Below are positions 20,496 through 31,491 of a DNA stretch of 64,000 nucleotides, in pieces. Location of the stretch: contig SSNU01000011.1 in assembly GCA_012064415.1 (NCBI GenBank), forward strand, positions 98,627 to 162,626. Reading direction: 5' to 3'. Source of the DNA: Gyrodactylus bullatarudis. Taxonomy: Eukaryota > Platyhelminthes > Monogenea > Gyrodactylidea > Gyrodactylidae. Position 1 is the stretch's first letter; every line of letters starts with the position of its first letter. The notes beneath the pieces were generated by a model. It was not told where the DNA came from. It searched no databases and saw only the letters and a list, made by a program, of their open reading frames with translations. A program made the position numbers and the translations under genes.

Positions 20496-22186
20496 TAGGG
20501 CGGTCAAAATGCTATTTTTGCTATTTTTAATATGTTGTTAGGATTTGAATTTTAACAACAATCCTTCTATTCCCAAGTTCGTAGGCCTTTTGGTTGATGA
20601 GATAATTTTGCTTTTTTTTTGCTTGAATCTTTGTTGGCAAAAAGGATTGTTACTTTTAAATTCTTATTGGCTTTCAAAGTTTTACGCTTATTTATACATG
20701 TTAATTGAATTCTCGCATCATTTATTGAAATGTCTATTCCAAGAAACGTGGTTAAAATTCTCTCTCAATATGGTGATACATTCAAGATCGATAGGACTCA
20801 AAATGGTTTCATTCATTGCAAAATCTGTCCAGCACATTTCAAAGCTACAAAGAAGGATTGTATTTACAAACATGTTGAAAGACTAAAGCACAAGGACGCT
20901 GTTCAGCGTAGTAAAAATCATTTTCCTATCGCCATTTCAAAATTAAATCATTTCAAAATTATTGCTAAAGGTTTTTTGAAAGCAGGAATTCCTCTAAATA
21001 AACTTGATAATCCTGCTATCAAGAACATGTTCGAGGATCTTAGATGTAATTCTTGCTCAGCTACATCTGCTAGAGGTTATATTGATGAGCTGTACGAAGA
21101 AGATTTTTGTAGAATCAAAGCCTGGATTGACGATAAACCTGTTTTTATAACCATTGACGAAAGTAGAGTGAATGACAAAAGAATTTGTGCCGTTTTAATA
21201 GGAAATCTTGAAGACCCTGAAACGACCTTTGTTTGTGATGTCGTCGAAGTCGATGGTAAATTAGACCATGCTTTTATCACGAGAACCATTAAAAACGTTA
21301 TAGAGATTTATGAAATAAAAGTTGAAAACTTTCTGCTTCTCCTCTCAGATGCAGCAAGTTACATGAAGAAGGCTAAAAAGTTTCTTATTTTGGATTATCC
21401 TCATTTTTACCATGTCACCTGTTTTGCTCATTTGCTTCATAATTGTGCGATGATAGTTAAAGAATCAAATGAAAATGTTAATCGTCTAATCTCGTCTGTG
21501 AAAGCTGCAATTGTCAAAAATTTTTCTCGAAAAGATTTATTTTCTGAAATCCGTACACCTCCGACCCCGATATCAACAAGATGGGGAACTTGGCTTGAAG
21601 CCGTCGATTACTACTGTGAGTATCTTCCAAGAGTAAGAAATATTTTTCAAAAAGAAGAAGGTGCGGGAATATTGATTCAGAATGTCAAAAAAGCTTTGTC
21701 TGATGAAAGTTTATCACAGGATTTAGCTAGAATTCAACGCTGCTATGCTCCCCTTCGTAAAGCGATTAAACCTATGGAAGATCCAAAAACCTCTCTTAGA
21801 AAAGCAATGGAAATTATAACCGAACTTGACTTTCAAGATGATCCGCATAACATCAAGGACTATATACGATCAAGACTAGAAGAAAATGATGGATATGGAT
21901 GATGAAAATTTAAGTCCAAGAAATTATAATCTTCTCATGGGCTGCAATCCAACTTCTGCATCTGTTGAGAGAATTTTTTCTAAGATGAAATATTTCTTAC
22001 AAATACAAAACATTCAAAGAAAAAAATTTCAAAAAATATTTTATACTGTTTTCAAATAAAAATACGGGCGAATAAAGGATTTTTAAAAATTGCTATTTTA
22101 TACCAAAAATTTGCTTTTTATTTGCTACATATGAGCTTGAGAATGCTATTTTTCGTTGAAAAAACTGCTATTTTCTGACCGCCCTA
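20496..22186 (+). mobile_element. hAT-like element 2 (TAGGGCGGTCA ends)
   Basis: The ends TAGGGCGGTCAAAATGCTATTT and TGCTATTTTCTGACCGCCCTA are inverted over 1691 bp. Instead of a clean 8 bp duplication, the flanks are ACTTATTAGTAATAAGT on the left and ACTTATTACTAATAAGT on the right. These are reverse complements of each other, so the target-site call is ambiguous. It lies in intron 2 of gene copy B, 23 bp before a second hAT. Confidence 0.8.
20730..22059 (+). pseudogene. hAT transposase with CGGBP1-like zinc finger, one frameshift
   Basis: The N-terminus has a C2H2-like finger (CKICPAHF then IYKHVERLKHKD) of the type found in CGGBP1 and related hAT proteins. The core includes VTCFAHLLHNCAM and PISTRWGTWLEA. 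The first frame ends at 21902. An overlapping frame from about 21888 continues with CNPTSASVERIFSKMK, the hAT C-terminal dimerisation motif, to TAA at 22059. A single-base shift near 21890 is the only visible lesion. It is slightly short for a hAT transposase. Confidence 0.85.
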
Positions 22187-22209
22187 ACTTATTACTAATA
22201 AGTTATTAC

Positions 22210-23886
22210 TAGGGCCTCAAAAAAGTACTATTTGGTCTATTTTTACTCTAGACTAAGGATTGTCTGAAATTCAATAATCTGAAGAAAAAATTTGCGTATC
22301 TAATCCCATTTCGAAGATAGCTGGTACTATTTTTGTACTAAATTGTTGCCATGGTACTTTTTTGTACTATTTTTTCAATTTATGAAAATCTTGAAATCTA
22401 GTTTCCCCCAACTATAAACGACCAATTATAATTTGTGACGAATTGAGTGCTACAAGGTTGATATAGAGCTAGCAGTATTTCATTATGCAAGCTGCTAGCA
22501 TTCACATCAAAGCTTTGAACTTTGTTAAAAAGTATCCCTTGGAATTTAAAATTTCTACTAAAAAGGATTTATTTTGTAAATTATGCGCTGTAACAGTTAA
22601 ATGTGAGAGAAGACACTATGTTGATCAACATAGGAGTACCAAGAAGCACCTAAAAGGAATAAATGTCCCCGGTCCAAGTCAAGCCCAACTGCTGTTGACA
22701 CCAAGTGATGATAAAATCCACATCAATCTAATGAAGTTCTTTCTGAACATGAATATCCCCCTTTGGAAACTCAATCAAGATACTGCGAAGCAATTCTTTT
22801 CAGAAAATTTTGATTTCAAAATAAAGTCTCATGAATATTATAGATTATTGGTAAAAAATATGTATGAAGATCAAGTTAATAAATTAAAGGAACTATTTCA
22901 TAATGAAGATGTCTATATGATTTTTGATGAATCAGAAATAAATAAAGCAAAGTATTTGAATATTCTTATGGGAAAAACTTCTGAGCCCACTGATTCCTAT
23001 CTAGTGAGAAGTATAAAGCTTGATTCTTCAATGACTATTGCAATGGTTGTCCAGTCAGTTCAAGATGCCACTAATTTCATCGGTATAAAACGTGAAAATT
23101 TACTTCTTTTGATTACGGACGCAGTTCGTTATAACACTGGTGCAACAAAGCCACTAAAACTTTTATTTCCTAATATGTTTCACATCATTTGCTTAGCTCA
23201 TCTGCTACATAACTGCTGTATGAAGATAAAAGATAACTATCCTCTGGTGAATGATTTAATTTCTTCAATAAAAGCATTATGTGTTAAGAATCAGCATCAT
23301 CAACATTATTTTGATAAATTGGGTCAACCACCCTCCCCAATTATTACGAGATGGGGCACGTGGTTGGAGGCGACCAAGTATTATTTTGAAAATTTATCTG
23401 AAGTCAAGAAAATTGTGACTGAAATTTATGAAGAGAACAAATCTGGAAAAATACTAAATTCTGCTTATGAAATCATCAGTAAGCCTATAATTCAAGATCT
23501 TGTTGAAATTCAACAATGTTACGGGAGACTTCCCGAATTGATAAGGTCTCTTGAGAACCGATCGTACGGAATTGAGGATGGATACAAATTGTTGGCCAAC
23601 CTGGAATTTTCTTCCGATCCCATACAAATAAAGAACTATATCAAGAAACGACTTGATGAAAACGGAATAACAAAGATAATTAATTTTTCGAATCTTGAGA
23701 TATCGCCGGCCTGTTATTCAATAATTTTGAAAAATCAATGTACTTCTTGCGAAGTAGAACGGTCATTTTCTATAATGAAAAATATTTTAACATAACTGAA
23801 TAACATAACAAATAACTTTTTTGTACTTTTTTTCATTTTATGAGATACTATTTTAAATTTTATTTGGTACTATTTTTGAGGCCCTA
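22210..23886 (+). mobile_element. hAT-like element 3 (TAGGGCCTCAAAAA ends)
   Basis: The ends TAGGGCCTCAAAAAAGTACT and its complement at the right (AGTACTATTTTTGAGG form, then CCCTA) delimit 1677 bp. GTTATTAC flanks it on both sides (22202-22209 and 23887-23894), a perfect 8 bp hAT duplication. It inserted beside element 2 within intron 2 of gene copy B and carries one uninterrupted transposase frame. Confidence 0.92.
22485..23795 (+). CDS. hAT transposase, intact 436-codon frame
   Basis: A CGGBP1-like finger opens the protein (CKLCAVTVKCERRHYVDQH then KKHLKG). The core has ICLAHLLHNCCM and PIITRWGTWLEA, which correspond motif by motif to the transposase at 20730. It ends with CTSCEVERSFSIMKNILT, a shortened dimerisation motif. 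It shares domain order with its neighbour but is clearly diverged. The frame has no stop, and the element has perfect ends and target duplication, so this is the best candidate for recent activity in the window. Confidence 0.88.
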   Translation: MQAASIHIKALNFVKKYPLEFKISTKKDLFCKLCAVTVKCERRHYVDQHRSTKKHLKGINVPGPSQAQLLLTPSDDKIHINLMKFFLNMNIPLWKLNQDTAKQFFSENFDFKIKSHEYYRLLVKNMYEDQVNKLKELFHNEDVYMIFDESEINKAKYLNILMGKTSEPTDSYLVRSIKLDSSMTIAMVVQSVQDATNFIGIKRENLLLLITDAVRYNTGATKPLKLLFPNMFHIICLAHLLHNCCMKIKDNYPLVNDLISSIKALCVKNQHHQHYFDKLGQPPSPIITRWGTWLEATKYYFENLSEVKKIVTEIYEENKSGKILNSAYEIISKPIIQDLVEIQQCYGRLPELIRSLENRSYGIEDGYKLLANLEFSSDPIQIKNYIKKRLDENGITKIINFSNLEISPACYSIILKNQCTSCEVERSFSIMKNILT

Positions 23887-24344
23887 GTTATTACCCATTA
23901 ATTAACGGGAAATTTTACGCTCTTTCTAATGAGGATAAAAACAATTTCGGATTTTCATTTTTTCATACCAAAAATTTCAAATTGAAAATTTGTCACCGGC
24001 TTAAAATAATCTAGAATTCAAGATATCTTGATCAAATTCAAATTCTTGATTTGAAATTTGAGATTTTCGTAAAAATCATAAATTGCCATCTGAATTTTAG
24101 ATGTAAAAAAGTTTACAGCACTTTGAATTCGACTAATTTGCTCCCAATTGCTTTGCAGTAATTTTTCGGAATGACAATGAGACAAAGTGACATCGATGAC
24201 TACGTAAACTCATGTCATCAATGTTTAAAAGACCAACAAGGTTCTCGATTTTTGATTACTACTTATAAGTAGTTATATAGTCATACTGTTTACACATAAA
24301 ATGTATTACATATATACCAATTTAATAGATCTTATTTATTTCAG

Positions 24345-25022
24345 GTGCAATTTTTCATATCGGAACTTTTGATAAAACTTCATGGTCAAAGGCAAGTCTC
24401 CACAAGTTACCTACTTGATATCTTAGAGTCAGATGTAGCCAGAAATGATCAATACATGAAGATAAAATATTATCTATCGAAAGGAATAAAAAATAACCGA
24501 AAACACTCTGAATATTTATATAAGAATATTTGTAATGATTCGCTATACTTTGAAAAGGAAAATCAATCCAATTTCATAACCTATCTGAGCACGTGTAAGG
24601 AATTGTTGAAGAATGAAACCCTTGATTGCCATACGAAGAAAGCTTTTATTAGAAATCTATCGGATATTTCATTTTATCATTATGATGTTTTTTACATCTA
24701 TACGAGGCCAGTTTACGAATTGGTTGACATCTTGATTGAAGGAAATGGGAGAGAATACTACGTGAGGATTCTGAGGGATAATCTCTTGCAATACTTTATT
24801 GATGTACTCACTTCATTTAACAATCAAGATGCCTTCTTGTTTTTGGAATTCTTCAAGAGATTTATAAATTATGGCTTAACAAAGAACTATTTAGACATCA
24901 GTGGACTCGGTAAATTGTTAAAATGCTCTGGTGCATATCGTCTAGCCTACGGTATTTTAAGGAGATGCAATTCTGACTGTGGTACAATCATTCTGGATAT
25001 TTTGAGAATTATTGAAGAATAA
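24345..25022 (+). CDS. tandem gene family copy B, exon 3
   Basis: The acceptor TTATTTCAG ends at 24344 and the exon opens in phase 0 with GTG CAA TTT. It has 225 codons plus TAA, with AATAAA at 25067-25072. The family pattern FITYLSTCKELL, then PVYELVDIL, then FLFLEFFKRFINY aligns with FFYYGNICKELL, IYELIEILL and MFLNFLSSYINH of copy A. No signal peptide or transmembrane helix is evident; hydrophobicity is spread as in helical repeats. The intron before it is 4.4 kb, almost all of it hAT elements. Confidence 0.8.
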   Translation: MQFFISELLIKLHGQRQVSTSYLLDILESDVARNDQYMKIKYYLSKGIKNNRKHSEYLYKNICNDSLYFEKENQSNFITYLSTCKELLKNETLDCHTKKAFIRNLSDISFYHYDVFYIYTRPVYELVDILIEGNGREYYVRILRDNLLQYFIDVLTSFNNQDAFLFLEFFKRFINYGLTKNYLDISGLGKLLKCSGAYRLAYGILRRCNSDCGTIILDILRIIEE

Positions 25023-25683
25023 ACCTCAATTTGAGTGAAAACTAAATTCCCCTCTGAAATAATATCAATAAAATCTAATAATTGATGAGTATTTATTAGT
25101 TTACAAAACACTCAATAATTTCGCTGGATAGCCAGGAATGAATTCCTTTTTTGAAGTCTAAAATGAAAATTTGAGAATTTTAGCTCAAACATTGAAGCGT
25201 TCATTTCATAATGGGATTCAAAATATTTTTTTCTGCAGATCTGAACATTTTTTATAACCGGTTCAATAAAGAGATATTTTTCTAATATTCAAACAGATTA
25301 TTTTTATATTTTTCACTTATAATAAATTTTGCCTTTTTACCAAAGATTCATTTTGATATCCTAAACTAACAAATCACGTTAATGAATTAATGATTTATTT
25401 AAATAAATGCATGTTATCATTACAAATAATTTACTATTCCAATTGATGAAAAACTATTCTGAGCTTCTACGAAGATGACGGATAAATCTGAATATTTTTT
25501 CGTAAAGACTGACCGATATTCTATAAGTAAAAAATGTCTGCATTTTGTTGGTCCTTGCATAAGCTCATAATAAATTATTTTAATGTGATAAATTTTGGCC
25601 TTCAATTTTTATTCTTCCCTATCCCTATGGCTGGTTTAGGATCAGATAAAAGGTTCTAGAATATTATTTTTATAAATAAATGA

Positions 25684-26243
25684 TTTTTTGGTTCCATTTA
25701 CTCCTGGTATTTCGAACTGATAAGAAACCTAAAAATACAGATTTTCAATAAAAATATGATCTGGATTTCAAGATCCAATCACTTGTGATCTGATGAACTG
25801 ATTTCCATGCCCTGACTATTTATGAAACCAGCGCTATTTTACCTATCAAACTAGACCATTCGAAGCTCGAGTGAACGTATAATTGATTCACACCCCTCAA
25901 TATGTGATCTAAAACCCTGATTTTGACCGGTCGCTTACAAGTAGAAATACTTAAAACAGGTTTTTTTAGAGTGCTTTTTAACGGAAACTTTAATGTTCTT
26001 ATGAAAAAGGACCTTCTCTTTTGTATTTATTGATACTTTCAAAGTCTCTAACACCTCTCTGATCCACACAATAAAGCTTTAAAAACTCAATTTCTGACAC
26101 TCATAAATTTTACCTTTGAAAACACAAGTTAAACCGAAAACTAAATGCACCAATGAATTTTTGATATATTTGTATATTTTTCACGGTATATTACGCCCCA
26201 GTTTCTTCGGACTGGAGTGGCCAATGAGTTTCGCAATCGACTG
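25684..26243. repeat. 560 bp Tc1-like terminal segment, copy 1
   Basis: It is almost identical to 47941-48500, with the same length. The right edge, read on the other strand, is CAGTCGATTGCGAAACTCAT followed by TGGCCACTCCAG, preceded by TA. This is the form of a Tc1/mariner terminal repeat. A related end occurs at 42855. Confidence 0.75.
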
Positions 26244-26433
26244 TATATCACAATCATGCAAAAAAAGTAGGTAGCAATAAAATTTGGAGGGCTGGTAGAG
26301 TTCCATGTGGAAGTAAGAAATATCAAAAAAAAGTACATAGTGTCTACTACGATAGTGAAAGATTACAAAACATGATGAGAATGTGAAAAAAAAGTTTTAG
26401 ACTTGTATAGGAACGGCAGGAACTGGAGGGAAT

Positions 26434-26906
26434 ATGCCAAGATGTCTGATGTTCCTTATTCCACAGCTTACCGTTAGGTTTGAACTTGAAATGATTTACC
26501 CTACCAAGATGAGGAGCAGACTCAGAGTCTTAGTATTTGTTGAAGAAAATCCAACAGCAACACTAAAAGAATGTTGTCTTCACCATAAGAGAAAAATCAA
26601 TGAGTCACTGTCAATTTCAAGTGTAAGAAATTGGCTACCTGGGCAATTTTTCACATTGAAATAAGAAGAGGAAGCTTGAAAAAATACAGTTTCAAAAATT
26701 ATCTCATTGATTTAAAGGAAAAATCTCTGAATGATGGTCTTTTTCCCTGTACTCTTGTAATTGACAATGCCCCATGTCATTCAAATTTTGAAGAGGGACT
26801 GGTCGATGAGGATTTAAAAATTTTAAGGCTAGCTCCTTATTCCTACATAAATCCAATTGAAAAGGTTTGGAGCTCATTTAAAAGGCATTTAAATGTTATA
26901 ATTTAA
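26434..26906 (+). pseudogene. Tc1/IS630-type transposase relic
   Basis: Two overlapping frames encode a helix-turn-helix-like N-terminal part and the end of the DDE domain. CTLVIDNAPCHSN has the second catalytic Asp, and LAPYSYINPIEKVWSSFK has the terminal Glu. The segment carrying the first Asp is deleted and the frames are shifted. It lies 190 bp beyond a Tc1-like terminus. Confidence 0.8.
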
Positions 26907-27241
26907 ACTTGAATTCACATTTTTTCTTTACATAAAGTTGTAAAAATGACTCAAATTATTTAAGTTAAATCCTATTAAAATAATTTTTCAATAGCTCAAA
27001 ACGAAATTTCTTTATTTTTCATGAATATTACAATAGATTTTAAATTTGAAATTTTTCACAATTTTGTTTATCTTATTCCAGAAGCATGTAAAGATATTTT
27101 GAAGCGAAATTTGGTGAGATTATATTTGAATACTTTTTTCATATCGATGGGTGAATTAAGTAATTTTGCAAAATTTCGTCCAAGTCTGCTATACATATAT
27201 TAGACCTCGACGTAAATTTTGAAAGAAATTTCGGAGGAACT

Positions 27242-27318
27242 TTAACACTCGCCCTGGAAATGGGGTCTCTGTATTGATTTTCCTATGCAGATTTTGTCAT
27301 TTCCAGGGCGAGGGTTAA
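27242..27318. mobile_element. 69 bp TTAA-flanked MITE
   Basis: TTAA, then CACTCGCCCTGGAAATG, a short spacer, CATTTCCAGGGCGAGGG, then TTAA. The inverted ends and TTAA duplication point to a piggyBac-mobilised miniature element. Confidence 0.75.
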
Positions 27319-27854
27319 ATATAAATTTTTAGTGTATTTTTGGTGACATCATTTTATTTATTTTAAGTAGAAAATATTATTATCTGAAGATAAGCTTCTT
27401 CTTAAAAACAGTGATGTTGTTAATCATTTCCTGTATTTTCGTAATCAAGGAGATAGGAAAAATTTTAAAGAAACTCAAAAGTTTACTATTGATAAAGCTC
27501 TATAGAAATATTCGGGAAAATTCAAATAAATTTTCTTCCTCGAACTAGTTCGTTTTCTCAGAAAACTTTTCTGACTGATCAAAATGGTAACGTTTCAATA
27601 AACAACTAGAATAATACAACTAATGAGTTTGATGAAAATCAACGCAAAGTCGAGATTCAAGTTACCAATGAAATGTTCCCTCTACAGGATCTTGGACAAG
27701 TTCAACCAATAAATCAAGTTCAAGAATAAGATATTGTGAAAGTCCCTACATCTCCACCTCAAGATCAATTGCCTTCCAAGCTATAGAATTCGCTAGTCCT
27801 ATACCAAACAAGTACAATAAAACTCCTTTTCCAAATACCTATTTAAAGAAGTGT

Positions 27855-29136
27855 CAATATGAAATTAGTGTTCGAGGAGCTGTCGATATCAATAACACTT
27901 ATAATACTGAAATGGGTCTAATGAATGAACGTATCACAGGAGAAGCAATGAAAATTTCAGTTAAGCCTGTCTTACAAAATACGAATTCAGTTCAATCTCT
28001 CCAGGTAATTGCATGTGATGGTGCTTTAGATAATTTGAGTCCAAATGTTGGATTAGTATCACTTATGGAAAGGCCTCTCCTCAAAATAGTTTTTCTAATT
28101 GATGCAGTTGAAAGTGTATTAAAGCATGTTGTATTTAATTTTATTGGACCAAATACAATTCCTGGTATACTTGGAAGCATCTTAGCTAAAGTTGATAAAG
28201 ATTTCCCAACTGCTAATTTCCAACCAATTCATGCAATTAAGTATACTCTACCAAATATTTTGTTGAATATTTTTGGACATGAACAGAAATATTTGTTCGA
28301 GATTAGTGAATTTATGATTAGAAGATCTCAAGATGAAGAGCTATCAAATTTTATCAGAAATGATTTTATTGAAACTTGTTGTCATTCACAATGGACTATA
28401 TCAGTCAGTAGAATACGTTTCAAGAAGAAATCCATCAACAAGACTCAGAATGATGGCAGAATTTGTTTTTCAAGTGTATGTTCCAAGTTCTTTTGAAGTA
28501 AGAACAATTAATTTATGGCACATCCTAAAATAATTCTTTTATCAAGGTCGAGAAGTGAACATTTACCAATAAGGGAAGAAGCACAAGGACTACTTGGTAA
28601 TGCTGATAATAGACTGAGAGTTTATGCAAACCCACAGCTAAACTTCAACGCTGATGGCCTTTACGAGATGGTGGATTTCAATGAAATACAGTATTGTGTT
28701 TCAACTATTCCTCAAGGCATAAATTTCATTGAAGAAAGAACTCTCAACTTGCCATCGTTGTGCTCAAACACTCAAGGAATCGAAAGATTAATTTGTGATT
28801 TTAAAAAATCTCTCAGATTTGTCACAATCTTAGAGAATGCCAACCATGTCACAGATGCTGAAATCAAAGCAAGAGATCTTTCAAGAATAAATTTTCATGT
28901 TTTTTAAATGTGAGTTTAATTTGTTCAATCACTTGAAAATTTATTATATTTGATTATAATTTCAACTACAGAACTTGGTCCATAATCCTGATTTAATTGT
29001 ACAAGAAAATGGAAATTTTGTTATCAATGATGAAGAAATAGAGGAAGCTAACAATAATCCTCAGGTGTTTATATACAAGGAAAAATCCTATAAAAAAGGA
29101 AATTCTCATCTTCATGTCAATGAGATTGTAATTTAA
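27855..29136 (+). pseudogene. uncharacterised transposon-like protein, frameshifted
   Basis: Consecutive frames (27912-28496, 28333-28533, 28515-28907, then 28972-29136) together look like one protein. It contains the blocks ACDGALDN, MERPLLKIVFLIDAVE, GPNTIPGILGSI, HSQW, then YVSRRNPSTRLRMMAEF and VFQVYVPSSFEVR. I recall this order from multi-copy, unnamed arthropod and cnidarian proteins that behave like transposon ORFs. That link is from memory and unverified. A probable intron (GTGAGT to ACTACAG, about 28908-28971) precedes the last exon. There are at least two frameshifts. Confidence 0.55.
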
Positions 29137-29503
29137 ACTTAAATTCTTACATTTGACATCATTTCCATTGGATATTCTAATATGATTGGTTGTATTTTAC
29201 GTATTAAATAATCATTGAAAAAGAACTCCAAAATAATTATCTCAGATTATAATCAAAACTGAATTAATCTTACCAAGAGTATAAATCCTTTTTTTGTTAT
29301 TCATTTGAATTATGGAAATTTTGTTCCTGTAATTCTCAAGTTTAAAGTAAGAATTTTAATTTGAAAGCATACACATTGTATTACACATTGTTCGTAAATA
29401 TTATATTATGCTAATAACTGATAAAAAAATATTCCACCTTTTGAGCTCAAAATGTTTGTTGATCTCAAAGATATAAAATGATTGGATAGTTATAATGTTA
29501 TCT
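29137..29503. other. no recognised content
   Basis: This short AT-rich interval lies between the transposon-like frame and a Helitron-like end. I see no feature in it. Confidence 0.4.
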
Positions 29504-29640
29504 TCTATATTATTAAAAAATAAAAGTTGATTTTGTGAGCCTATGGACGTCTAAACTACCAAACCAATTTTCATAAAATTTTAACCATTAATAGATTGCC
29601 TCACGGACCTTGTTCGTAGCGAAAAAATTTCTAGATTTGG
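29504..29640 (+). mobile_element. possible Helitron 5' end
   Basis: The sequence TCTATATTATTAAAAAAT followed about 45 bp on by AAACTACCAAACCAATTTTC resembles the 5' terminus common to animal Helitrons. I found no CTRR hairpin 3' end and no Rep/helicase sequence. CCAATCAG occurs nearby at 29681. The evidence is suggestive only. Confidence 0.35.
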
Positions 29641-30246
29641 CCTTAGTTGAGCCGTAATCTCAATCAGAATCGAAAAAGTGGCTGACCAATCAGATGGCTT
29701 AATTTTTAACACGTAAGCTTGCTTCTCATTGGTCCGATCTAAGCTTCAATTTCTTAACCTTACTTCGTCTTCATATAAGAAGAAAAGCTTTTTCGAATTT
29801 AAGGACACACTGCGTAGCAGGTTCGGATCAGCTAGTTTGAGTTCAAAATTAGACAAAGGATTTGGCCACAGAAGTACGGAGAAATTCATCATTTCATTTC
29901 AACTTTTCACTCATCACGAAGACGACTGACCCAAAAATATAAAGTTTACTATTTTCTCGAATATGGAAAATTTCTCTGCATTTCTGTGTCTTCTGGTAAT
30001 CCAAATAAATATCGAGAATAGCTTTACAAAATGGTGCCTTGGATTATAATCTAATTAGACATCATTCTTTCACTAGTCCAAGTATGAATGGTCAAGTTAT
30101 ATTAGGTTCCACCCAATCACATTTATATCTGACATCACCATAGTTTTCTTCAAATTTTCTCTAAATTTTCAATCAATCATTTTTACGCAATAAAACGAGA
30201 TAAGAAATTTATTGCATTTATCGTCATGTTAGTTTGTTGAATAATT

Positions 30247-30446
30247 ATGTCAGTTAGCTATGATAACGAGAGCTTTTGTCAGAATTTCAATCTCGAGGAT
30301 CATGGTATTGGATCAAAGTGTATCGACTTATTCTTAGAACTAGATTATGATGAACAAATCTTGAGAAAAACCTTTATTGAACAGAATAGGTCTGGAATAT
30401 TTTCAGATGAGTACTACGAAAATTTCCTAATGACTATGGAATTTAA
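30247..30446 (+). CDS. tandem gene family copy C, exon 1
   Basis: The ATG has an in-frame TGA three codons upstream. The exon has 66 codons plus two bases and ends at AA|GTGAGA (phase 2). It shares DHGIGSKCIDLFLELDYD and LRKTFIEQN with copy D and, less closely, copy B. Intron 1 (4.87 kb) contains a whole MULE. With exons 35314 and 36488 the product would be 426 aa. Confidence 0.82.
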
Positions 30447-31491
30447 GTGAGAACATGTTTTTCAATAAATAGAGAATCTTTTCTAAACTAATACTTTCCA
30501 CGTGATAAAACAAATAAAAGAGTGAATTTCATTTTTGACTATAGATATTTCATTTTTTACACTTTTGACTACACTTTTTTTTCTTTATTATGTTTTTGAC
30601 TACACTTTCTCTCATATTTACATTTTTAACTACACTTTTTACAGATTTGACTACAATTTGAAAAAATATTTTACTTTTAACTACACCTTCTTCCATATTT
30701 TACACATTTGACTATAGTCAAATTTCAATTAAAATATTGAGATTTTTTCCAAATTTATTTTGACTATAGTTAATTTTGTTTTTACATTTTTGACTACACT
30801 TTTTCTCATTATTACATTTACAATTACTATACAATTCCTAGGATCTCACAAAGGTTAATTATAATTCATGCCGTTAATTTAATGGGGAATATAATTTTTT
30901 CGTTTTCGAGTTGCCACCAGACTTAGAATTTCCCTATCTTTAAGAGAATCCAAATCTGGTAGAAATATTTTTGATGAATAAATTTTTTTCAGAGTCTCAG
31001 TCTCAAACATTGTATACACTGCGCACAAAAATGAACAATGTGTATACTCGGCGTACACATTGTCAAAAGTTTACAAATTGTTCTTAAGGTCTAATGAGCA
31101 ATGTGGAAACTTTAACTTTAACCCTTTCGGTGCCGATGTCCATCTATTTTAAACCTACATAATTTCGTTATTTTTCAATTTTTTACAAAGATTTTTTTTC
31201 ACTTAATCATGAACTTTTTAACATTCTAATGATGTGTTTTTTTAACTATGTTCCATTTTTTTCTATTTCAAAATTGAAGATTTATTTAGAGAATGTTTTT
31301 TGATTTATTGAAAATTTTTTTTATAAGTTTTCCATGGGAAAAACAATGTTTTTTATTTTATAATTTAGGTGACCAATAGAATTCAACCTTGACTTTATGA
31401 TGAAGCTTTATTGGATTACGTAACTCGATGGTAGAAAGAGTTATTAACGTTCAAACTACAGGACATATATGTCCAAACGGCACTTAAAGGT

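Noticed and set aside
30540..30830. Repeated TGACTACAC units considered as a CRISPR-like or satellite array
   Set aside because: Spacing is irregular and the same units occur inverted at 34690-34975; they are part of the MULE arms.
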